64,000 bases of DNA from Klebsiella sp. RIT-PI-d. GTDB taxonomy: Bacteria; Pseudomonadota; Gammaproteobacteria; Enterobacterales; Enterobacteriaceae. Each line of letters opens with the position of its first letter. The first letter of the stretch is position 1. Positions 30,092 through 41,574 of the stretch are shown in pieces. The stretch is taken from positions 1,984,001-2,048,000 of the forward strand of contig NZ_LGIT01000009.1 in assembly GCF_001187865.1 (NCBI RefSeq). Direction: 5' to 3'. The notes beneath the pieces were generated by a model. That model was not told the origin of the DNA and searched no databases. It was given only the letters and a program-made list of their open reading frames with translations. Position numbers and translations under genes: made by a program.

Positions 30092-32814
30092 GCTTGTGCC
30101 TCCCGCAGATCGTCAAGACGCGCGCCTGCCAGTACCGGCGCAATGCCAGGCATCCCCATCGGCAAGCCAACCTGCCCTGCCGTCAGACCCTCAGCAATGA
30201 CTACCGGCAGGCTTACCGTCTGACCTTCATAACTGAAGGAGACGTGCGCTCCGGCGTTAACGCCAAGCTTCGCGGCATCCGCCGGATTCAGACGGATATA
30301 GGGCTGCGGCATACGCTGCTGAAATACCGGCGAGCGCTGCGACATTTCATCGCTGCCGAACAGATGGTAGTAAGGCGCAATACGCCATTTTCCGTCTTCG
30401 GCCTGGAAGCGTTCCGGGATGCGGGTGAAGAAATCCAGCCCGCTATCAGAGGCTTCAATCAGGCGCACGCCCGGATCGCCATGGCGAAGATGCCCGCCGA
30501 CTTCAGCCTGGAATTTATTCCACGCCTGCGGAGAGTTCCAGCCCGGTGCCCAGGCAAACGGAATTTGCGAGCGCGGGGCAGACGGCTGGTTATTCCCTTC
30601 CATTGAGAAGGCAAACATGGTGTCTTTATCCTGCGGCTGACGCGGTTCATGCACGCTGATGTTGGCGCGCATGGCGGTGCGCCCACTGTAGCGATGCGGT
30701 TCACGCGCCAGTTTCTGACCGCGAATGCGGAATGACGCATCCGGGGCCGCATCTTTAATACCTGCCAGCTGCGGCAGCGCCGTAATAGCCGCATCAATCA
30801 CGTGATCAAGCTGGGTCCAGTCCACTTCACGACTTTCAACCGTGCTGTGCAGGGAGTGCAGCCAGCGCCAGCTTTCCAGCATCACCGTACTGCTGTCATA
30901 GTAGGCCGGATCGTAAACCTGGAAGAAACGCTGCGCGCGGCCTTCATTGTTGATAACCGTGCCGTCACTTTCCGCGAAGCTGGCCGCAGGCAGGACCAGA
31001 TGGGCATAATCCATGATTGCCGTACGCTGATGGTCAACAACCATCACCAGCGGCGCTTTCGCCAGCGCGGCATCGACACGCGCGGCGCTGGCGTGACGAT
31101 GCAGATCGTTTTCCAGTACCACTACCGCATCGGCCGAGCCGGATTCCAGCGCGTCCAGCGCGTCGTCCAGCGAGCCGCCGCCAATCATGCCGAGGCCCAT
31201 ACTGTTTACTGCGCGAGCAATCATCGTAATGCCGACATCCGCCCCGCGCCCCTGAAGGGCTTTAGCCACGTTGGCCGCGGCCTCAATCACATCGGTATTA
31301 CCGGCGTTGGTACCGGAAATAATCAGCGGTTTTTTCGCCCCGGCCAGGGCCTGCACCACCACGTCGATTTTATTTTGCAGATCGCGATCGATACCTTCAA
31401 CGGCTGGCGAGTTGCTGTCCAGCGCATGGGCAATGGCAAAGCCAAAGCGCGCCTGATCTTCCACCGGTGCACGGTAAGTCCATGCCGCGATATCATCCAT
31501 TCGGGTGTTATCGACGTTAGTGACGAACAGCGGATGCTTCGCACGCTGACCAATGTTCAGAATGGCGGCAATTTGCCAGTCGGCGACTTTTTGAGCCGCG
31601 GCCATTTCACGTGCTTTGCCTTTCACCGCCTGACGTACTGCCAGGGCAACGCGAGCGCCGGTCTGGGTAATATCTTCACCCAAGATCAGCACGGCATCAT
31701 ATGATTCGATTTCGCGCAGCGCCGGCGTATGTATTCCCCCTTCACGCAGCACTTTCAGTACCAGTTGCAGACGTTCCTGCTCGCGACGGGCAATGCCGGT
31801 ATAGAAATTTTCGGCTCCAACCAGTTCACGCAGCGCAAAGTTGCTCTCAACGCTGGCGCGCGGAGAACCAATACCGATCACTTTCTTCGACTGACGCAGA
31901 ATATCTGCTGCACCCTGCATCGCCTGTTCCGCGTTGAGGGTAATAAGATCGGCACCGCGACGCTGAACCGGCTGACGCGGACGGTCTTTCAGATTGACGT
32001 AACCATAACCAAAGCGGCCACGGTCGCAGAGGAAGTAGTGGTTAACCGTACCGTTATAGCGGTTTTCGATACGACGCAGTTCGCCGTAGCGCTCGCCCGG
32101 GCTGGTGTTACATCCCAGTGAGCACTGCTGGCAGATGCTTGGTGCAAACTGCATATCCCACTTACGGTTATAGCGCTCGGAGTGCGTCTTATCGGTAAAT
32201 ACGCCGGTCGGACAAATTTCGACCAGGTTACCGGAGAATTCGCTTTCCAGCGTGCCGTCTTCCGGGCGACCGAAATAGACGTTGTCATGGGCACCGTAGA
32301 CGCCCAGATCCGCGCCGTCGGCGTAATCTTTGTAGTAACGCACGCAGCGATAGCAGGCAATACAGCGGTTCATTTCATGCGAAATGAACGGACCGAGATC
32401 CTGATTGCGGTGGGTACGTTTGGTAAAACGGTAACGACGGAAACTGTGGCCCGTCATGACGGTCATATCCTGAAGGTGGCAGTTACCGCCCTCTTCACAT
32501 ACCGGACAGTCGTGCGGGTGGTTAGTCATCAACCATTCAACGACGCTTTCACGGAACTGTTTTGCTTCTTCATCGTTAATTGAGATAAACGTTCCGTCAG
32601 AGGCCGGTGTCATACAAGACATGACCAGACGCCCACGCGTGTCTTCCGCGTTCTGATATTGCTTCACCGCACACTGGCGGCAAGCGCCGACGCTGCCCAG
32701 CGCCGGATGCCAGCAAAAGTACGGAATATCGAGGCCGTGAGACAGACAAGCCTGTAGCAGGTTGTCCGCGCCGTTCACCTCATATTCTTTGCCGTCTACA
32801 TGAATCGTAGCCAT
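30088..32814 (-). CDS. nuoG: NuoG, complex I iron-sulfur/molybdopterin-fold subunit
   Basis: NuoG is the large 908-aa peripheral-arm subunit that conducts electrons from NuoF to NuoI. The N terminus has a [2Fe-2S] domain ([15 protein letters not shown]), a His/Cys cluster segment ([18 protein letters not shown]), two [4Fe-4S] motifs (CIACYRC and later CPTG), and the extra N7 cluster motif CQQCSLGC, followed by a molybdopterin-oxidoreductase-like fold. Three in-frame ATGs are close together; 32814 (MATIHVDG) is chosen because 32823 is almost on top of the GGAAG ribosome site. It overlaps nuoH. Confidence 0.96.
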   Translation of the reverse strand: MATIHVDGKEYEVNGADNLLQACLSHGLDIPYFCWHPALGSVGACRQCAVKQYQNAEDTRGRLVMSCMTPASDGTFISINDEEAKQFRESVVEWLMTNHPHDCPVCEEGGNCHLQDMTVMTGHSFRRYRFTKRTHRNQDLGPFISHEMNRCIACYRCVRYYKDYADGADLGVYGAHDNVYFGRPEDGTLESEFSGNLVEICPTGVFTDKTHSERYNRKWDMQFAPSICQQCSLGCNTSPGERYGELRRIENRYNGTVNHYFLCDRGRFGYGYVNLKDRPRQPVQRRGADLITLNAEQAMQGAADILRQSKKVIGIGSPRASVESNFALRELVGAENFYTGIARREQERLQLVLKVLREGGIHTPALREIESYDAVLILGEDITQTGARVALAVRQAVKGKAREMAAAQKVADWQIAAILNIGQRAKHPLFVTNVDNTRMDDIAAWTYRAPVEDQARFGFAIAHALDSNSPAVEGIDRDLQNKIDVVVQALAGAKKPLIISGTNAGNTDVIEAAANVAKALQGRGADVGITMIARAVNSMGLGMIGGGSLDDALDALESGSADAVVVLENDLHRHASAARVDAALAKAPLVMVVDHQRTAIMDYAHLVLPAASFAESDGTVINNEGRAQRFFQVYDPAYYDSSTVMLESWRWLHSLHSTVESREVDWTQLDHVIDAAITALPQLAGIKDAAPDASFRIRGQKLAREPHRYSGRTAMRANISVHEPRQPQDKDTMFAFSMEGNNQPSAPRSQIPFAWAPGWNSPQAWNKFQAEVGGHLRHGDPGVRLIEASDSGLDFFTRIPERFQAEDGKWRIAPYYHLFGSDEMSQRSPVFQQRMPQPYIRLNPADAAKLGVNAGAHVSFSYEGQTVSLPVVIAEGLTAGQVGLPMGMPGIAPVLAGARLDDLREAQA

Positions 32815-32877
32815 AGTCAGCATGCTTCCAGTTGGCTCGGCCAAAGGCCAAGCGTTAATCGAAATTCTCTCATATCA

Positions 32878-32917
32878 CCCTCGCCCTTACCTTCTCTCTG
32901 CTGGAGAGGAGCGAGGG
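32878..32917. repeat. Palindromic repeat in the nuoG-nuoF gap
   Basis: CCCTCGC (32878-32884) pairs with GCGAGGG (32911-32917), and an inner TTCTCTC pairs with GAGAGGA. This resembles the CCCTC...GAGGG intergenic palindromes dispersed in enteric genomes. It interrupts an otherwise tightly packed operon and has no T-run. Confidence 0.6.
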
Positions 32918-32923
32918 GATGAA

Positions 32924-34261
32924 TTACCAGCGTGCTTTCAGCAGGTTCGGCTGGATCCCATTAATCGCATGGGTGTTGCTTAACGGCTGCTTGATACCCG
33001 CTTCAAATTCTTCGCGGAAATACTTGATCGCACTTTGCAGCGGTTCAACCGCACCGGGTGCGTGAGCACAGAAGGTTTTACCCGGCCCGAGGAAACGACA
33101 CAGTTGCTCAAGTGTCTCGATATCCCCCGGCTGGCCTTCTCCACGCTCAATCGCGCGCAGAATTTTTACGCTCCACGGCAGCCCGTCGCGGCATGGTGTA
33201 CACCAGCCGCAGGACTCGCGAGCGAAGAACTCTTCCAGATTACGTACCAGCGGTACCATGCCAATTTCATGGTCAACGGCCATCGCCAGTGCGGTACCCA
33301 GACGGCTGCCTGCTTTACCGATGCTTTCAAATTCCATCGGCAGATCCAGATGCGCTTCGGTCAGGAAGTCAGTTCCTGCCCCGCCCGGCTGCCAGGCTTT
33401 GAATTTGAGGCCATCACGCATTCCACCGGCGTATTCTTCAAGGATCTCTCGTGCGGTGGTGCCAAACGGCAGCTCCCATACGCCCGGATTTTTCACCCGG
33501 CCTGAGAAGCCCATCAGCTTGGTGCCCGCATCTTTACTGGTGGAGATGCCCTGATACCACTCAACGCCGTTAGCGAGAATGGCCGGCACGTTACATAGCG
33601 TTTCAACGTTGTTAACGCAGGTCGGTTTACCCCACACGCCGCTGCTCGCCGGGAACGGCGGCTTGGAGCGCGGGTTAGCACGGCGGCCTTCAAGGGAGTT
33701 AATCAGCGCGGTTTCTTCACCGCAGATATAGCGCCCTGCTCCGGTATGCACGAACAGTTCAAAATCAAAACCGGTACCAAGAATATTTTTGCCCAGCAGG
33801 CCCGCCTCGGTCGCCTCAGCGATTGCCCGACGCAGATTCTCCGCAGCTTCGATGTATTCACCGCGCAGGAAGATGTAGCCGCGATACGCTTTTAGCGCAA
33901 AGGCTGAAATCAGCATTCCTTCCACCAGCAGGTGCGGGAGCTGTTCCATTAACAGGCGGTCTTTATAGGTGCCCGGTTCCATTTCATCGGCGTTACACAA
34001 CAGGTAGCGGATGTTCATGGATTCGTCTTTTGGCATCAGGCTCCACTTCAAACCGGTGGAGAATCCTGCGCCGCCGCGTCCTTTCAGACCGGAATCTTTT
34101 ACCGCGTTGACGATGTCATCAGGTGCCATGGCGGAAAGCGCTTTACGTGCGCCCTCATAGCCGTTTTTGCTCTGATACTCTTCCAGCCATACCGGCTGTT
34201 TATCGTCACGCAGACGCCAGGTCAGCGGATGCGTTTCGGGAGTGCGTATAACGTTTTTCAT
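32924..34261 (-). CDS. nuoF: NuoF, complex I NADH- and FMN-binding subunit
   Basis: NuoF is the 445-aa NADH dehydrogenase subunit where electrons enter complex I. The FMN/NADH glycine-rich segment [16 protein letters not shown], the NADH-binding region with [14 protein letters not shown], and the N3 [4Fe-4S] cluster motif [12 protein letters not shown] with a later cysteine in KTFCAHAPG are visible. It overlaps the nuoE stop by four bases and is separated from nuoG by a palindromic repeat. Confidence 0.98.
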   Translation of the reverse strand: MKNVIRTPETHPLTWRLRDDKQPVWLEEYQSKNGYEGARKALSAMAPDDIVNAVKDSGLKGRGGAGFSTGLKWSLMPKDESMNIRYLLCNADEMEPGTYKDRLLMEQLPHLLVEGMLISAFALKAYRGYIFLRGEYIEAAENLRRAIAEATEAGLLGKNILGTGFDFELFVHTGAGRYICGEETALINSLEGRRANPRSKPPFPASSGVWGKPTCVNNVETLCNVPAILANGVEWYQGISTSKDAGTKLMGFSGRVKNPGVWELPFGTTAREILEEYAGGMRDGLKFKAWQPGGAGTDFLTEAHLDLPMEFESIGKAGSRLGTALAMAVDHEIGMVPLVRNLEEFFARESCGWCTPCRDGLPWSVKILRAIERGEGQPGDIETLEQLCRFLGPGKTFCAHAPGAVEPLQSAIKYFREEFEAGIKQPLSNTHAINGIQPNLLKARW

Positions 34262-34758
34262 TTATACTGCTCCAGCAAATCAGGGATCGCCTCCGGCGTC
34301 AGATGGCTGTGAGTATCCTCATCAATCATCATGGTCGGCCCTTTGTCGCAGTTGCCCAGACAGCAGGTCGGCAGGAGAGTAAAACGTCCGTCAAAGGTCG
34401 TCTGTCCCGGCTTGATATCCAGTTTTTTCTCGATAGCAGCCTGAATTCCCTGATAGCCGGTAATATGGCACACCACGCTATCGCAGTAGCGGATCACATG
34501 ACGGCCAACCGGCTGGCGGAAGATCTGGCTGTAGAACGTTGCCACCCCTTCGACGTCGCTGGCGGGAATTTGCAGTACTTCAGCGATGGCATAGATAGCG
34601 CCGTCCGGCACCCATCCACGCTGCTTTTGAACAATCTTCAGCGCTTCAATGGACGCTGCACGCGGATCTTCGTAGTGATGCAATTCGTGTTCGATTGCTT
34701 CACGTTCTGCCGCACTCAGCTCAAAAGCCTCGGTTTGTGGTTGTTGATTTTCGTGCAT
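34258..34758 (-). CDS. nuoE: NuoE, complex I [2Fe-2S] subunit
   Basis: NuoE is a 166-aa thioredoxin-fold subunit carrying the off-pathway N1a [2Fe-2S] cluster. The four cysteines are in YCDSVVCH and [12 protein letters not shown]. It contacts NuoF in the NADH module. The start lies two bases after the nuoCD stop and its end overlaps nuoF. Confidence 0.97.
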   Translation of the reverse strand: MHENQQPQTEAFELSAAEREAIEHELHHYEDPRAASIEALKIVQKQRGWVPDGAIYAIAEVLQIPASDVEGVATFYSQIFRQPVGRHVIRYCDSVVCHITGYQGIQAAIEKKLDIKPGQTTFDGRFTLLPTCCLGNCDKGPTMMIDEDTHSHLTPEAIPDLLEQYK

Positions 34759-34760
34759 AA

Positions 34761-36563
34761 TTAGCGGTCCACGTCTGACATAACAAAATCGATACTGCCC
34801 AGATAGACGATAAGATCCGACACCAGGCTGCCGCGGATCGCCGATGGGATCTGCTGCAGGTGCGCAAAGCTTGGCGTGCGCACGCGGGTGCGGTAGCTCA
34901 TGGTGCTGCCGTCGCTGGTCAGGTAGTAACTGTTGATCCCCTTGGTCGCCTCGATCATCTGGAAGGATTCGTTAGCAGGCATCACTGGCCCCCACGATAC
35001 CTGCAGGAAGTGAGTGATCAGGGTTTCGATATGTTGCAGCGTGCGCTCTTTCGGCGGCGGCGTGGTCAGCGGGTGATCCGCTTTGAACGGGCCTTCCGGC
35101 ATATTATTGAGGCACTGCTCAAGAATGCGCAGGCTCTGGCGCAGCTCTTCCACTTTTAGCATCACGCGGGTGTAACAGTCGGACACGCCGCCGCCAACCG
35201 GGACCTCAAAGTCGAAGTTTTCATAGCCAGAGTAAGGGCGCGCTTTACGAATGTCGAAGTCGATACCGGTCGCACGCAGGCCCGCACCCGTAGTGCCCCA
35301 CTCCAGCGCTTCTTTTGCACCGTAAGCGGCAACGCCCTGAGAACGGCCTTTCAGAATGGAGTTACGCAGTGCGGCTTTCTCATACGACGCCAGGCGTTTC
35401 GGCATCCAGTCGAGGAATTCACGCAGCAGACGGTCCCAGCCACGCGGCAGATCATGCGCTACGCCACCAATACGGAACCACGCCGGGTGCATACGGAAGC
35501 CGGTAATCGCTTCTACCAGGTCGTAAATTTTCTGACGATCGGTAAAAGCAAAGAACACCGGCGTCATTGCGCCGACGTCCTGAATAAAGGTCGAGATATA
35601 CAACAGATGGCTGTTAATACGGAACAGCTCAGAGAGCATGACGCGGATGACGTCTACGCGCTCAGGTACCTTGATGCCCGCCAGTTTCTCAACCGCCAGC
35701 ACGTACGGCATTTCGTTAACGCAGCCGCCGAGATATTCGATACGGTCGGTATACGGAATGTAGCTGTGCCAGGACTGGCGCTCGCCCATCTTCTCAGCAC
35801 CACGGTGGTGGTAGCCGATATCCGGAACGCAGTCGACAATCTCTTCGCCATCAAGCTGAAGGATAATACGGAATGCCCCGTGCGCTGAGGGGTGGTTAGG
35901 ACCGAGGTTCAGGAACATGAAGTCCTCGTTTTCGGTCCCGCGCTTCATTCCCCAGTCTTCCGGGCGGAATGTCAGCGACTCCATTTCCAGATCCTGTTTG
36001 GCTTTTGTCAGCTCGAAAGGATCGAATTCGGTGGCGCGCGCCGGATAGTCTTTACGCAGCGGGTGACCGGTCCAGGTCTGCGGCATCATGATGCGCGTCA
36101 GGTGTGGATGGCCTTCGATATCAATGCCAAACATCTCCCAGGTTTCACGCTCATACCAGTTGGCGTTAGGAAAAAGTTTGGTGAAGGTCGGCACGCGCAG
36201 GTCGTTTTCAGACAATGCCACCTTGAGCATGATATCGCGATTGCGTTCAATGGAGATCAGGTGGTAGAAAACGGAAAAATCCGCGGCGGGTAAACCGTCA
36301 CGGTGCGTGCGTAAACGTTCGTCCATGCCGTGTAAGTCAAACAGCATGACGTATGGCTTCGGCAACCTCTTTAAGAAATCGCCCACTTCCAGTAACTGCT
36401 CACGCTTAACCCAAACAACGGGAACCCCGGTACGGGTCGCCTGAACGGTAAAGGCATCCGGCCCAAAACGGTTGCGCAGTTCGCCAATGACCGGGTCATC
36501 AAGATGATCCCGGGTCTGCCATGCGGCGTCTTGCGCGGTTAAATCGGTCATAGTGTTCACCAT
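34761..36563 (-). CDS. nuoC: NuoCD, fused complex I quinone-site subunit
   Basis: This 600-aa protein is a natural fusion of NuoC (30-kDa subunit, about 1-190) and NuoD (49-kDa subunit, about 210-600), as in other enterics. The NuoC signature [17 protein letters not shown] and the NuoD parts [14 protein letters not shown] (quinone-site His), [13 protein letters not shown] and the C-terminal [16 protein letters not shown] are visible. An alternative ATG four codons in (36551, MTDLTAQ) is also plausible and has a GGTGA upstream; both are conserved forms. The gene lies 88 bases after nuoB. Confidence 0.96.
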   Translation of the reverse strand: MVNTMTDLTAQDAAWQTRDHLDDPVIGELRNRFGPDAFTVQATRTGVPVVWVKREQLLEVGDFLKRLPKPYVMLFDLHGMDERLRTHRDGLPAADFSVFYHLISIERNRDIMLKVALSENDLRVPTFTKLFPNANWYERETWEMFGIDIEGHPHLTRIMMPQTWTGHPLRKDYPARATEFDPFELTKAKQDLEMESLTFRPEDWGMKRGTENEDFMFLNLGPNHPSAHGAFRIILQLDGEEIVDCVPDIGYHHRGAEKMGERQSWHSYIPYTDRIEYLGGCVNEMPYVLAVEKLAGIKVPERVDVIRVMLSELFRINSHLLYISTFIQDVGAMTPVFFAFTDRQKIYDLVEAITGFRMHPAWFRIGGVAHDLPRGWDRLLREFLDWMPKRLASYEKAALRNSILKGRSQGVAAYGAKEALEWGTTGAGLRATGIDFDIRKARPYSGYENFDFEVPVGGGVSDCYTRVMLKVEELRQSLRILEQCLNNMPEGPFKADHPLTTPPPKERTLQHIETLITHFLQVSWGPVMPANESFQMIEATKGINSYYLTSDGSTMSYRTRVRTPSFAHLQQIPSAIRGSLVSDLIVYLGSIDFVMSDVDR

Positions 36564-36651
36564 TGCAAATGATCCGTGGTGACTGTCCGGCAGAGCTTCG
36601 CGCTATTTGTTTTACTATGCGAAGATGTAGTCCCCTGCCGACAGGCGCAAA

Positions 36652-37326
36652 TTAAATCTCGTCTGGCGTACGCAAATTGGTAACTGCAATACGTTCGCCG
36701 CGTTTACGCTCGCGCTCCGATTGCATATTGGCGCGGTATACGCCCTGATCGCCTACTACCCATGATAGCGGACGACGCTCTTTACCAATTGATTCCTGTA
36801 GCAGCATCAGTGCCTGCATGTAGGCTTCCGGACGCGGCGGGCAGCCAGGGATATAAACATCCACCGGGATGAATTTATCGACGCCCTGCACCACCGAATA
36901 AATATCGTACATCCCGCCAGAGTTGGCGCAGGCGCCCATGGAGATGACCCATTTCGGCTCCAGCATTTGATCGTAAAGGCGCTGAATAACCGGGGCCATT
37001 TTTGTAAAGCAGGTTCCTGCTACTACCATCAGGTCAGCCTGACGCGGCGAGGCACGCAGTACTTCTGCGCCAAAGCGCGCAACGTCATGCACCGCAGTGA
37101 ATGACGTTACCATTTCGACATAGCAGCAGGAGAGGCCGAAGTTATAAGGCCAGATTGAGTTTTTACGGCCCCAGTTGACCATGTCATGCAGGGCATGCTC
37201 AAGCTTGCCCATATACACGCTTTTGTTAACTTCCTGCTCCAGGGGGTCCGTGACGATCTCCTGTTTTTGCAGGGGGTAACGGTCATTCTCACCGTTAGGA
37301 TCTATGCGGGTGAGCGTATAATCCAT
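36652..37326 (-). CDS. nuoB: NuoB, complex I N2-cluster subunit
   Basis: NuoB (224 aa) binds the terminal [4Fe-4S] cluster N2 that reduces quinone. The unusual tandem cysteine pair is visible in GLSCCYVEM, with the other ligands in GTCFTKMAP and [11 protein letters not shown]. It resembles the small subunit of NiFe hydrogenases. It lies 21 bases after nuoA. Confidence 0.98.
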   Translation of the reverse strand: MDYTLTRIDPNGENDRYPLQKQEIVTDPLEQEVNKSVYMGKLEHALHDMVNWGRKNSIWPYNFGLSCCYVEMVTSFTAVHDVARFGAEVLRASPRQADLMVVAGTCFTKMAPVIQRLYDQMLEPKWVISMGACANSGGMYDIYSVVQGVDKFIPVDVYIPGCPPRPEAYMQALMLLQESIGKERRPLSWVVGDQGVYRANMQSERERKRGERIAVTNLRTPDEI

Positions 37327-37347
37327 CTTATTGCCTCGCTTCTGGCG

Positions 37348-37782
37348 TTAACGATTAGTGCGGTCTGTTTCCGGGTTCATCAGTTCACGGCGTGAACGTA
37401 CAGGCGTCCAGTCAAGCGCACGCACACGAACGAGGTAAACCAGGCCAGCCAGCAGCACAAAAATAAATATTGCGGCTTCTGCAAAGCCGACCCAACCGCT
37501 TTCGCGAATTGACGTTGACCATGCAAAGAGATAAAGCGCTTCTACGTCAAAGATGACGAAGAACATCGCGACCAGATAGAACTTAGCTGACAGGCGCAGT
37601 CGGGCCGAGCCGACCGAATCAATACCCGATTCAAACGGAGTATCTTTGTGCCTGGCGCGGGCGCGACCGCCGAGATACCAGCCGCCAACCAGCATTAAGC
37701 AGCACAGGCCGATGGCAACGACAAGAAATACAGCGAATGCCCAGTGATGAGCGATGACTTCAGTGGATGTTGACATACGCAT
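37348..37782 (-). CDS. nuoA: NuoA, complex I membrane subunit
   Basis: NuoA (ND3 homologue) is a 144-aa protein with three membrane helices and a long conserved loop near the quinone chamber, visible as [19 protein letters not shown], followed by [14 protein letters not shown] with membrane acidic residues. It is the first gene of the nuo operon, and the long region upstream must hold the operon promoters. Confidence 0.97.
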   Translation of the reverse strand: MRMSTSTEVIAHHWAFAVFLVVAIGLCCLMLVGGWYLGGRARARHKDTPFESGIDSVGSARLRLSAKFYLVAMFFVIFDVEALYLFAWSTSIRESGWVGFAEAAIFIFVLLAGLVYLVRVRALDWTPVRSRRELMNPETDRTNR

Positions 37783-38402
37783 TGCTTAGCTCAAAAGGTA
37801 GCACTAAAACCCCTGCTCTTAACGGCAGGTGAGCGCCACATCTGTTCATGGGGAGGAAGAAAAAACCATACATTTACTGCGTTAATATTAAAACCGCTAA
37901 ATGATGTGGTTTTTTACTCCTTTCTATAACCTTTTGTCAACTTTAACAAAAGTTTCTTCACATTAATTCACATAAAACACTTTTCATTAACATACAGTAC
38001 CTTTTCACCCCACAGAAACCGGGTTCATTATCAGGTTTTAGCTATGTTGAATCGTGTCCGTCAGGAACATGAAATGTATTACCCTCCTATTTTGACAGGA
38101 TTTTGCCGGAATGCCTCCCCCTAATTAGGAGTATTTTCTTGATCTGTGACACGCTTTTGTGAATCCACCCCCAAAAAAATCACTAAATTTGCGGTAATTT
38201 TTAACATCTGCCCATAGCGTGCTTTACGGTATATGCATTAAAGATGGTAATTTAGCAATAGATTAAGCCTCTGATATTGCGAAAAGAGTTAGATCGTAAT
38301 AGGTCATTATATGCAAATTGTTCAAAAATAAACCGCAGAGGCGTTATTCACCGTCTGCGGTTTATTTTTACAGTTACATTTAGTTACGCTACAGGCGTGA
38401 AA
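37783..38402. promoter_or_regulatory. nuo operon upstream region
   Basis: This 620-base region between the tandem minus-strand genes lrhA and nuoA holds no credible gene. It is AT-rich near nuoA, fitting the long multi-promoter nuo control region known from E. coli (NarL, ArcA, FNR and IHF input). I could not assign individual sites. The lrhA terminator lies at its far end. Confidence 0.6.
38324..38369. terminator. Terminator downstream of lrhA
   Basis: A 16-bp perfect inverted repeat, AAAAATAAACCGCAGA (38324-38339) and TCTGCGGTTTATTTTT (38354-38369), has a GC core and A/T flanks on both sides. It acts as the intrinsic terminator of lrhA on the minus strand and can work in both directions. 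Confidence 0.85.
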
Positions 38403-39341
38403 TTACCCGACATCCTCTTCAATAATGAGAGAATTTTCTTCGTCTTTCGCCATCGTCATGGTGAGAGATGACAAATTCTGCGTATCGTATAACGCCTTAA
38501 AAATGGTATGAGACAGTTCGTTAATACTGTAAGGGTTGTAGCACAGCTGGTAATGGGTATCCGGTAACGGTGGTAGGCCGTCAGCCTGTCCCAATACCCG
38601 CAGCTCAGGTCCCATCATCTCAACCGGTCTTGCTGTAACGCCAAGCCCGGCCTTAACCGCGCTTCTGACCGCCGCCAGTGTTGATGACACATAGGCAATC
38701 CGCCATGGGATTTGTGCTTCATCCAGCGTGCGAATGGCCATTTCCCGAAACGGGCTGGGTTCATCAAGGATCACTAAGGGAATAGGTTCTGATTTACGTA
38801 AAATGAATTCCGCCGCACAGTACCAGAGCGTTGGGGAGGTCCGCAGCGTCTGAGAAGCAAACTGTGCCGGACGCTGAGTCGTCAGCATCAGGTCGACTTC
38901 CTGACTCTCCATCATCTCAACGATGGTCGGATTGTGCTTTATACGAATATCTACAGCCAGCCGCGGCCAGGCTGAGCTAATACGGTTGAGCAAAAACGGC
39001 AGCAGGATATCAGCGGATTCGCTTGATGCCCCGATGGTCAACTCTCCCTGTAGATCGTTGAAAACCAATGAGGAACAGGCCTCATCATTAAAGCGCAGGA
39101 TTTTGCGTGCGTAACCTAAAAGCTGAATCCCCTGTTCGGTGAGGAGCTTATTACGGCCCTGGCGAACAAAAAGCTCCTTTTCAACCAGCTGTTCGAGCCG
39201 CTGCATCTGTTGACTGACGGCAGACTGGGTTCGACAAACCGCAGTAGCGGCCGCGGCAAAGGTATTGCAATCGGCGACCGCCACAAAGGTTCTCAGCAGA
39301 TCGAGGTCGAGATTAATTATCGGACGATTTGCGTTAATCAT
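38403..39341 (-). CDS. lrhA: LrhA, LysR-type regulator of flagella and fimbriae
   Basis: This 312-aa LysR-family regulator represses flhDC (motility and chemotaxis) and affects type 1 fimbriae and RpoS in E. coli. The N-terminal helix-turn-helix is visible in [18 protein letters not shown] and [17 protein letters not shown], followed by a substrate-binding effector domain. The start at 39341 ([13 protein letters not shown]) matches known LrhA and has a TGGA ribosome site. A second in-frame ATG at 39416 has a perfect GGAGG at ideal spacing and would add 25 residues. Downstream are a terminator and the nuo operon. Confidence 0.94.
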   Translation of the reverse strand: MINANRPIINLDLDLLRTFVAVADCNTFAAAATAVCRTQSAVSQQMQRLEQLVEKELFVRQGRNKLLTEQGIQLLGYARKILRFNDEACSSLVFNDLQGELTIGASSESADILLPFLLNRISSAWPRLAVDIRIKHNPTIVEMMESQEVDLMLTTQRPAQFASQTLRTSPTLWYCAAEFILRKSEPIPLVILDEPSPFREMAIRTLDEAQIPWRIAYVSSTLAAVRSAVKAGLGVTARPVEMMGPELRVLGQADGLPPLPDTHYQLCYNPYSINELSHTIFKALYDTQNLSSLTMTMAKDEENSLIIEEDVG

Positions 39342-40268
39342 ATTTTTCCACTTACAGGCTGCTCGCAACTGACCTGCCTGGATTGATGCTGTGCTCAAAA
39401 AGTCAGGCAATTCCATTTATACCCTCCTGGCATTTTTCTTTGCGCAGAGGGTCTGAACGAGCGTTATTGCAAATACATACCTGCTAACAATCAGCAGGCT
39501 CCCTGGCTATATTTCAAATGACATCAGTAGATACAAATATTCACGCAAAAATTTTGTAGATAAATGTCGACATAAATACATGTATTTAAAAGCCCGAACA
39601 ATGCGGCTGTCAGCCGTTCAGTTGGGCACTCATACTATTAATGTAAAAGAAACATAAGCAATAACAACGTAATAAAGCATTTTGCATGAAGGTCACGGCC
39701 GCAACTATTGGGCCTGTGGACTATTCACACTTGCATCTTAACTGAAAAACTCCAGGGTTATAAGAGCATCTACGAATAATCTTACAAAGTTCTTTTTCCC
39801 AGGAACAATTGTTTTTTATTAAATTAACATTTGGCAAAGATGAATCATAAACAATAAAGAATCTTTAATTATTTACCAGGTCTTTTATTAACAACATTTA
39901 ACATCAGATTTACAAAAATGTGTTCGTTTATCCGGTGTATATTTCCCGGATAAATAAAGAATACCGTTTTCAGTCAGAAGATACGTACTGGCCCTCTGGT
40001 TCGTATCTGTACGCCATCTGCCAGACGCTTTTAGCAGAAAATAAAGCTCCGCAGGCAAAACATCAGGCGCAAATCCCCTGCTCTGTGATTAAAGCATACG
40101 TTAATAGCATTTATGTGACGTTATCCAGCAAGAATGCCCTCAGCGAAAAACGGCATTCTACAAAATCTTCCTCTACCGCCCCTTCAAAAAATGCCGTGTG
40201 GAGAGTACATTATTCGGTGCCAGCTTCCACGGCAGGGAGCGGTTCTCATCGCTAAAAGGTCAAGGTTC
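39342..40268. promoter_or_regulatory. Long lrhA/alaA divergent intergenic region
   Basis: About 930 AT-rich bases separate the divergent lrhA and alaA starts. Visible structures are a possible leader or alternative lrhA start at 39416, a small hairpin CTGCT/AGCAG near 39480-39496, a 9-bp stem TTTATCCGG/CCGGATAAA (39927-39954), and overlapping hairpins in the alaA leader. lrhA has a long untranslated leader and autoregulation in E. coli, which fits. A plus-strand reading frame at 39920-40255 has no family signal and is not called. Confidence 0.55.
40131..40197 (+). promoter_or_regulatory. Mutually exclusive hairpins in the alaA leader
   Basis: AGAATGCC (40131-40138) pairs with GGCATTCT (40152-40159), while the overlapping ACGGCATT (40150-40157) pairs with AATGCCGT (40190-40197). 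Both are 8-bp perfect stems sharing one arm, so they cannot form together, an arrangement like attenuators or riboswitches. No T-run follows the second stem. A regulatory role is inferred. Confidence 0.4.
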
Positions 40269-41486
40269 ATGTCCCCCATTGAAAAATCAAGCAAATTAGA
40301 TAACGTCTGTTATGACATCCGTGGCCCGGTTCTGAAAGAGGCTAAGCGCCTTGAAGAAGAGGGTAATAAAGTCCTGAAGCTTAACATTGGCAATCCGGCT
40401 CCCTTCGGTTTTGACGCGCCTGATGAAATTCTGGTAGACGTGATCCGCAACCTGCCTACCGCTCAGGGATATTGCGACTCAAAAGGGCTTTATTCTGCGC
40501 GTAAGGCTATCATGCAGCACTATCAGGCGCGCGGTATGCGTGACGTTACCGTTGAGGATATCTATATCGGCAACGGCGTGTCTGAACTTATTGTACAATC
40601 TATGCAGGCGCTGCTTAACAGCGGCGATGAGATGCTGGTTCCGGCCCCGGACTATCCGCTATGGACGGCTGCGGTTGCGCTCTCCAGCGGTAACGCGGTG
40701 CATTACATTTGCGATGAATCTTCTGACTGGTTCCCGGACCTTGATGATATCCGCGCCAAAATTACGCCACGCACCCGCGGCATTGTCATTATTAACCCTA
40801 ACAACCCGACCGGTGCCGTTTACTCAAAAGAGCTGCTGCTGGAGATTGTTGAACTGGCACGCCAGCATAATCTGATTATCTTCGCCGACGAAATCTACGA
40901 CAAGATCCTTTATGATGATGCCGAGCATCACTCCATTGCACCGCTGGCTCCCGATCTGCTAACGATTACCTTTAATGGACTGTCAAAAACCTATCGCGTT
41001 GCTGGCTTTCGTCAGGGATGGATGGTGCTGAACGGGCCGAAGAAACACGCTAAAGGCTATATTGAGGGGCTGGAAATGCTGGCGTCCATGCGCTTGTGCG
41101 CTAACGTTCCGGCGCAACATGCTATTCAGACGGCGCTCGGTGGCTATCAGAGCATCAGCGAATTTATTCAGCCTGGCGGCCGGCTGTATGAGCAGCGTAA
41201 CCGCGCCTGGGAACTTCTCAACGATATCCCCGGCGTTTCCTGCGTGAAGCCAAAAGGCGCGCTGTACATGTTCCCCAAAATAGATGCCAAACGCTTTAAT
41301 ATTCATGACGACCAGCGCATGGTGCTTGATTTCCTGCTGCAGGAGAAAGTACTGCTGGTGCAGGGATCGGCCTTCAACTGGCCGTGGCCGGACCATTTCC
41401 GCATCGTCACGCTCCCGCGCATAGATGACCTGGAAATGGCGCTGGCTAAATTTGACCGTTTCCTTTCTGGTTATCATCAGCGTTAA
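40269..41486 (+). CDS. alaA: AlaA, glutamate-pyruvate aminotransferase
   Basis: AlaA is a PLP-dependent class I aminotransferase that makes alanine from pyruvate and glutamate. The ATG at 40269 ([10 protein letters not shown]) follows AAGG and gives 405 aa, the same as E. coli AlaA; an open frame back to 40134 is leader sequence. Visible features are [23 protein letters not shown] (PLP aspartate/tyrosine region), the PLP lysine in [16 protein letters not shown], and the arginine in HFRIVTLPR. It lies after lrhA on the opposite strand. Confidence 0.97.
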   Translation: MSPIEKSSKLDNVCYDIRGPVLKEAKRLEEEGNKVLKLNIGNPAPFGFDAPDEILVDVIRNLPTAQGYCDSKGLYSARKAIMQHYQARGMRDVTVEDIYIGNGVSELIVQSMQALLNSGDEMLVPAPDYPLWTAAVALSSGNAVHYICDESSDWFPDLDDIRAKITPRTRGIVIINPNNPTGAVYSKELLLEIVELARQHNLIIFADEIYDKILYDDAEHHSIAPLAPDLLTITFNGLSKTYRVAGFRQGWMVLNGPKKHAKGYIEGLEMLASMRLCANVPAQHAIQTALGGYQSISEFIQPGGRLYEQRNRAWELLNDIPGVSCVKPKGALYMFPKIDAKRFNIHDDQRMVLDFLLQEKVLLVQGSAFNWPWPDHFRIVTLPRIDDLEMALAKFDRFLSGYHQR

Positions 41487-41503
41487 TTTCAGCCTATCGG
41501 GCC

Positions 41504-41521
41504 GCCGGAATTGCATCCGGC
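41504..41521. repeat. REP-like palindrome after alaA
   Basis: GCCGGA and TCCGGC flank ATTGCA in an 18-base palindrome typical of enteric REP cores. It sits between alaA and yfbR, which share a strand. Confidence 0.6.
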
Positions 41522-41574
41522 GCTCATCTCAGCGCACAATGCCCCCTGGTGTTGTTGTTTTCATAGGGGTCACC

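Noticed and set aside
39920-40255. Plus-strand open frame of 111 codons between lrhA and alaA
   Set aside because: No ribosome site, no recognisable domain, AT-rich regulatory DNA; overlaps the structured alaA leader.
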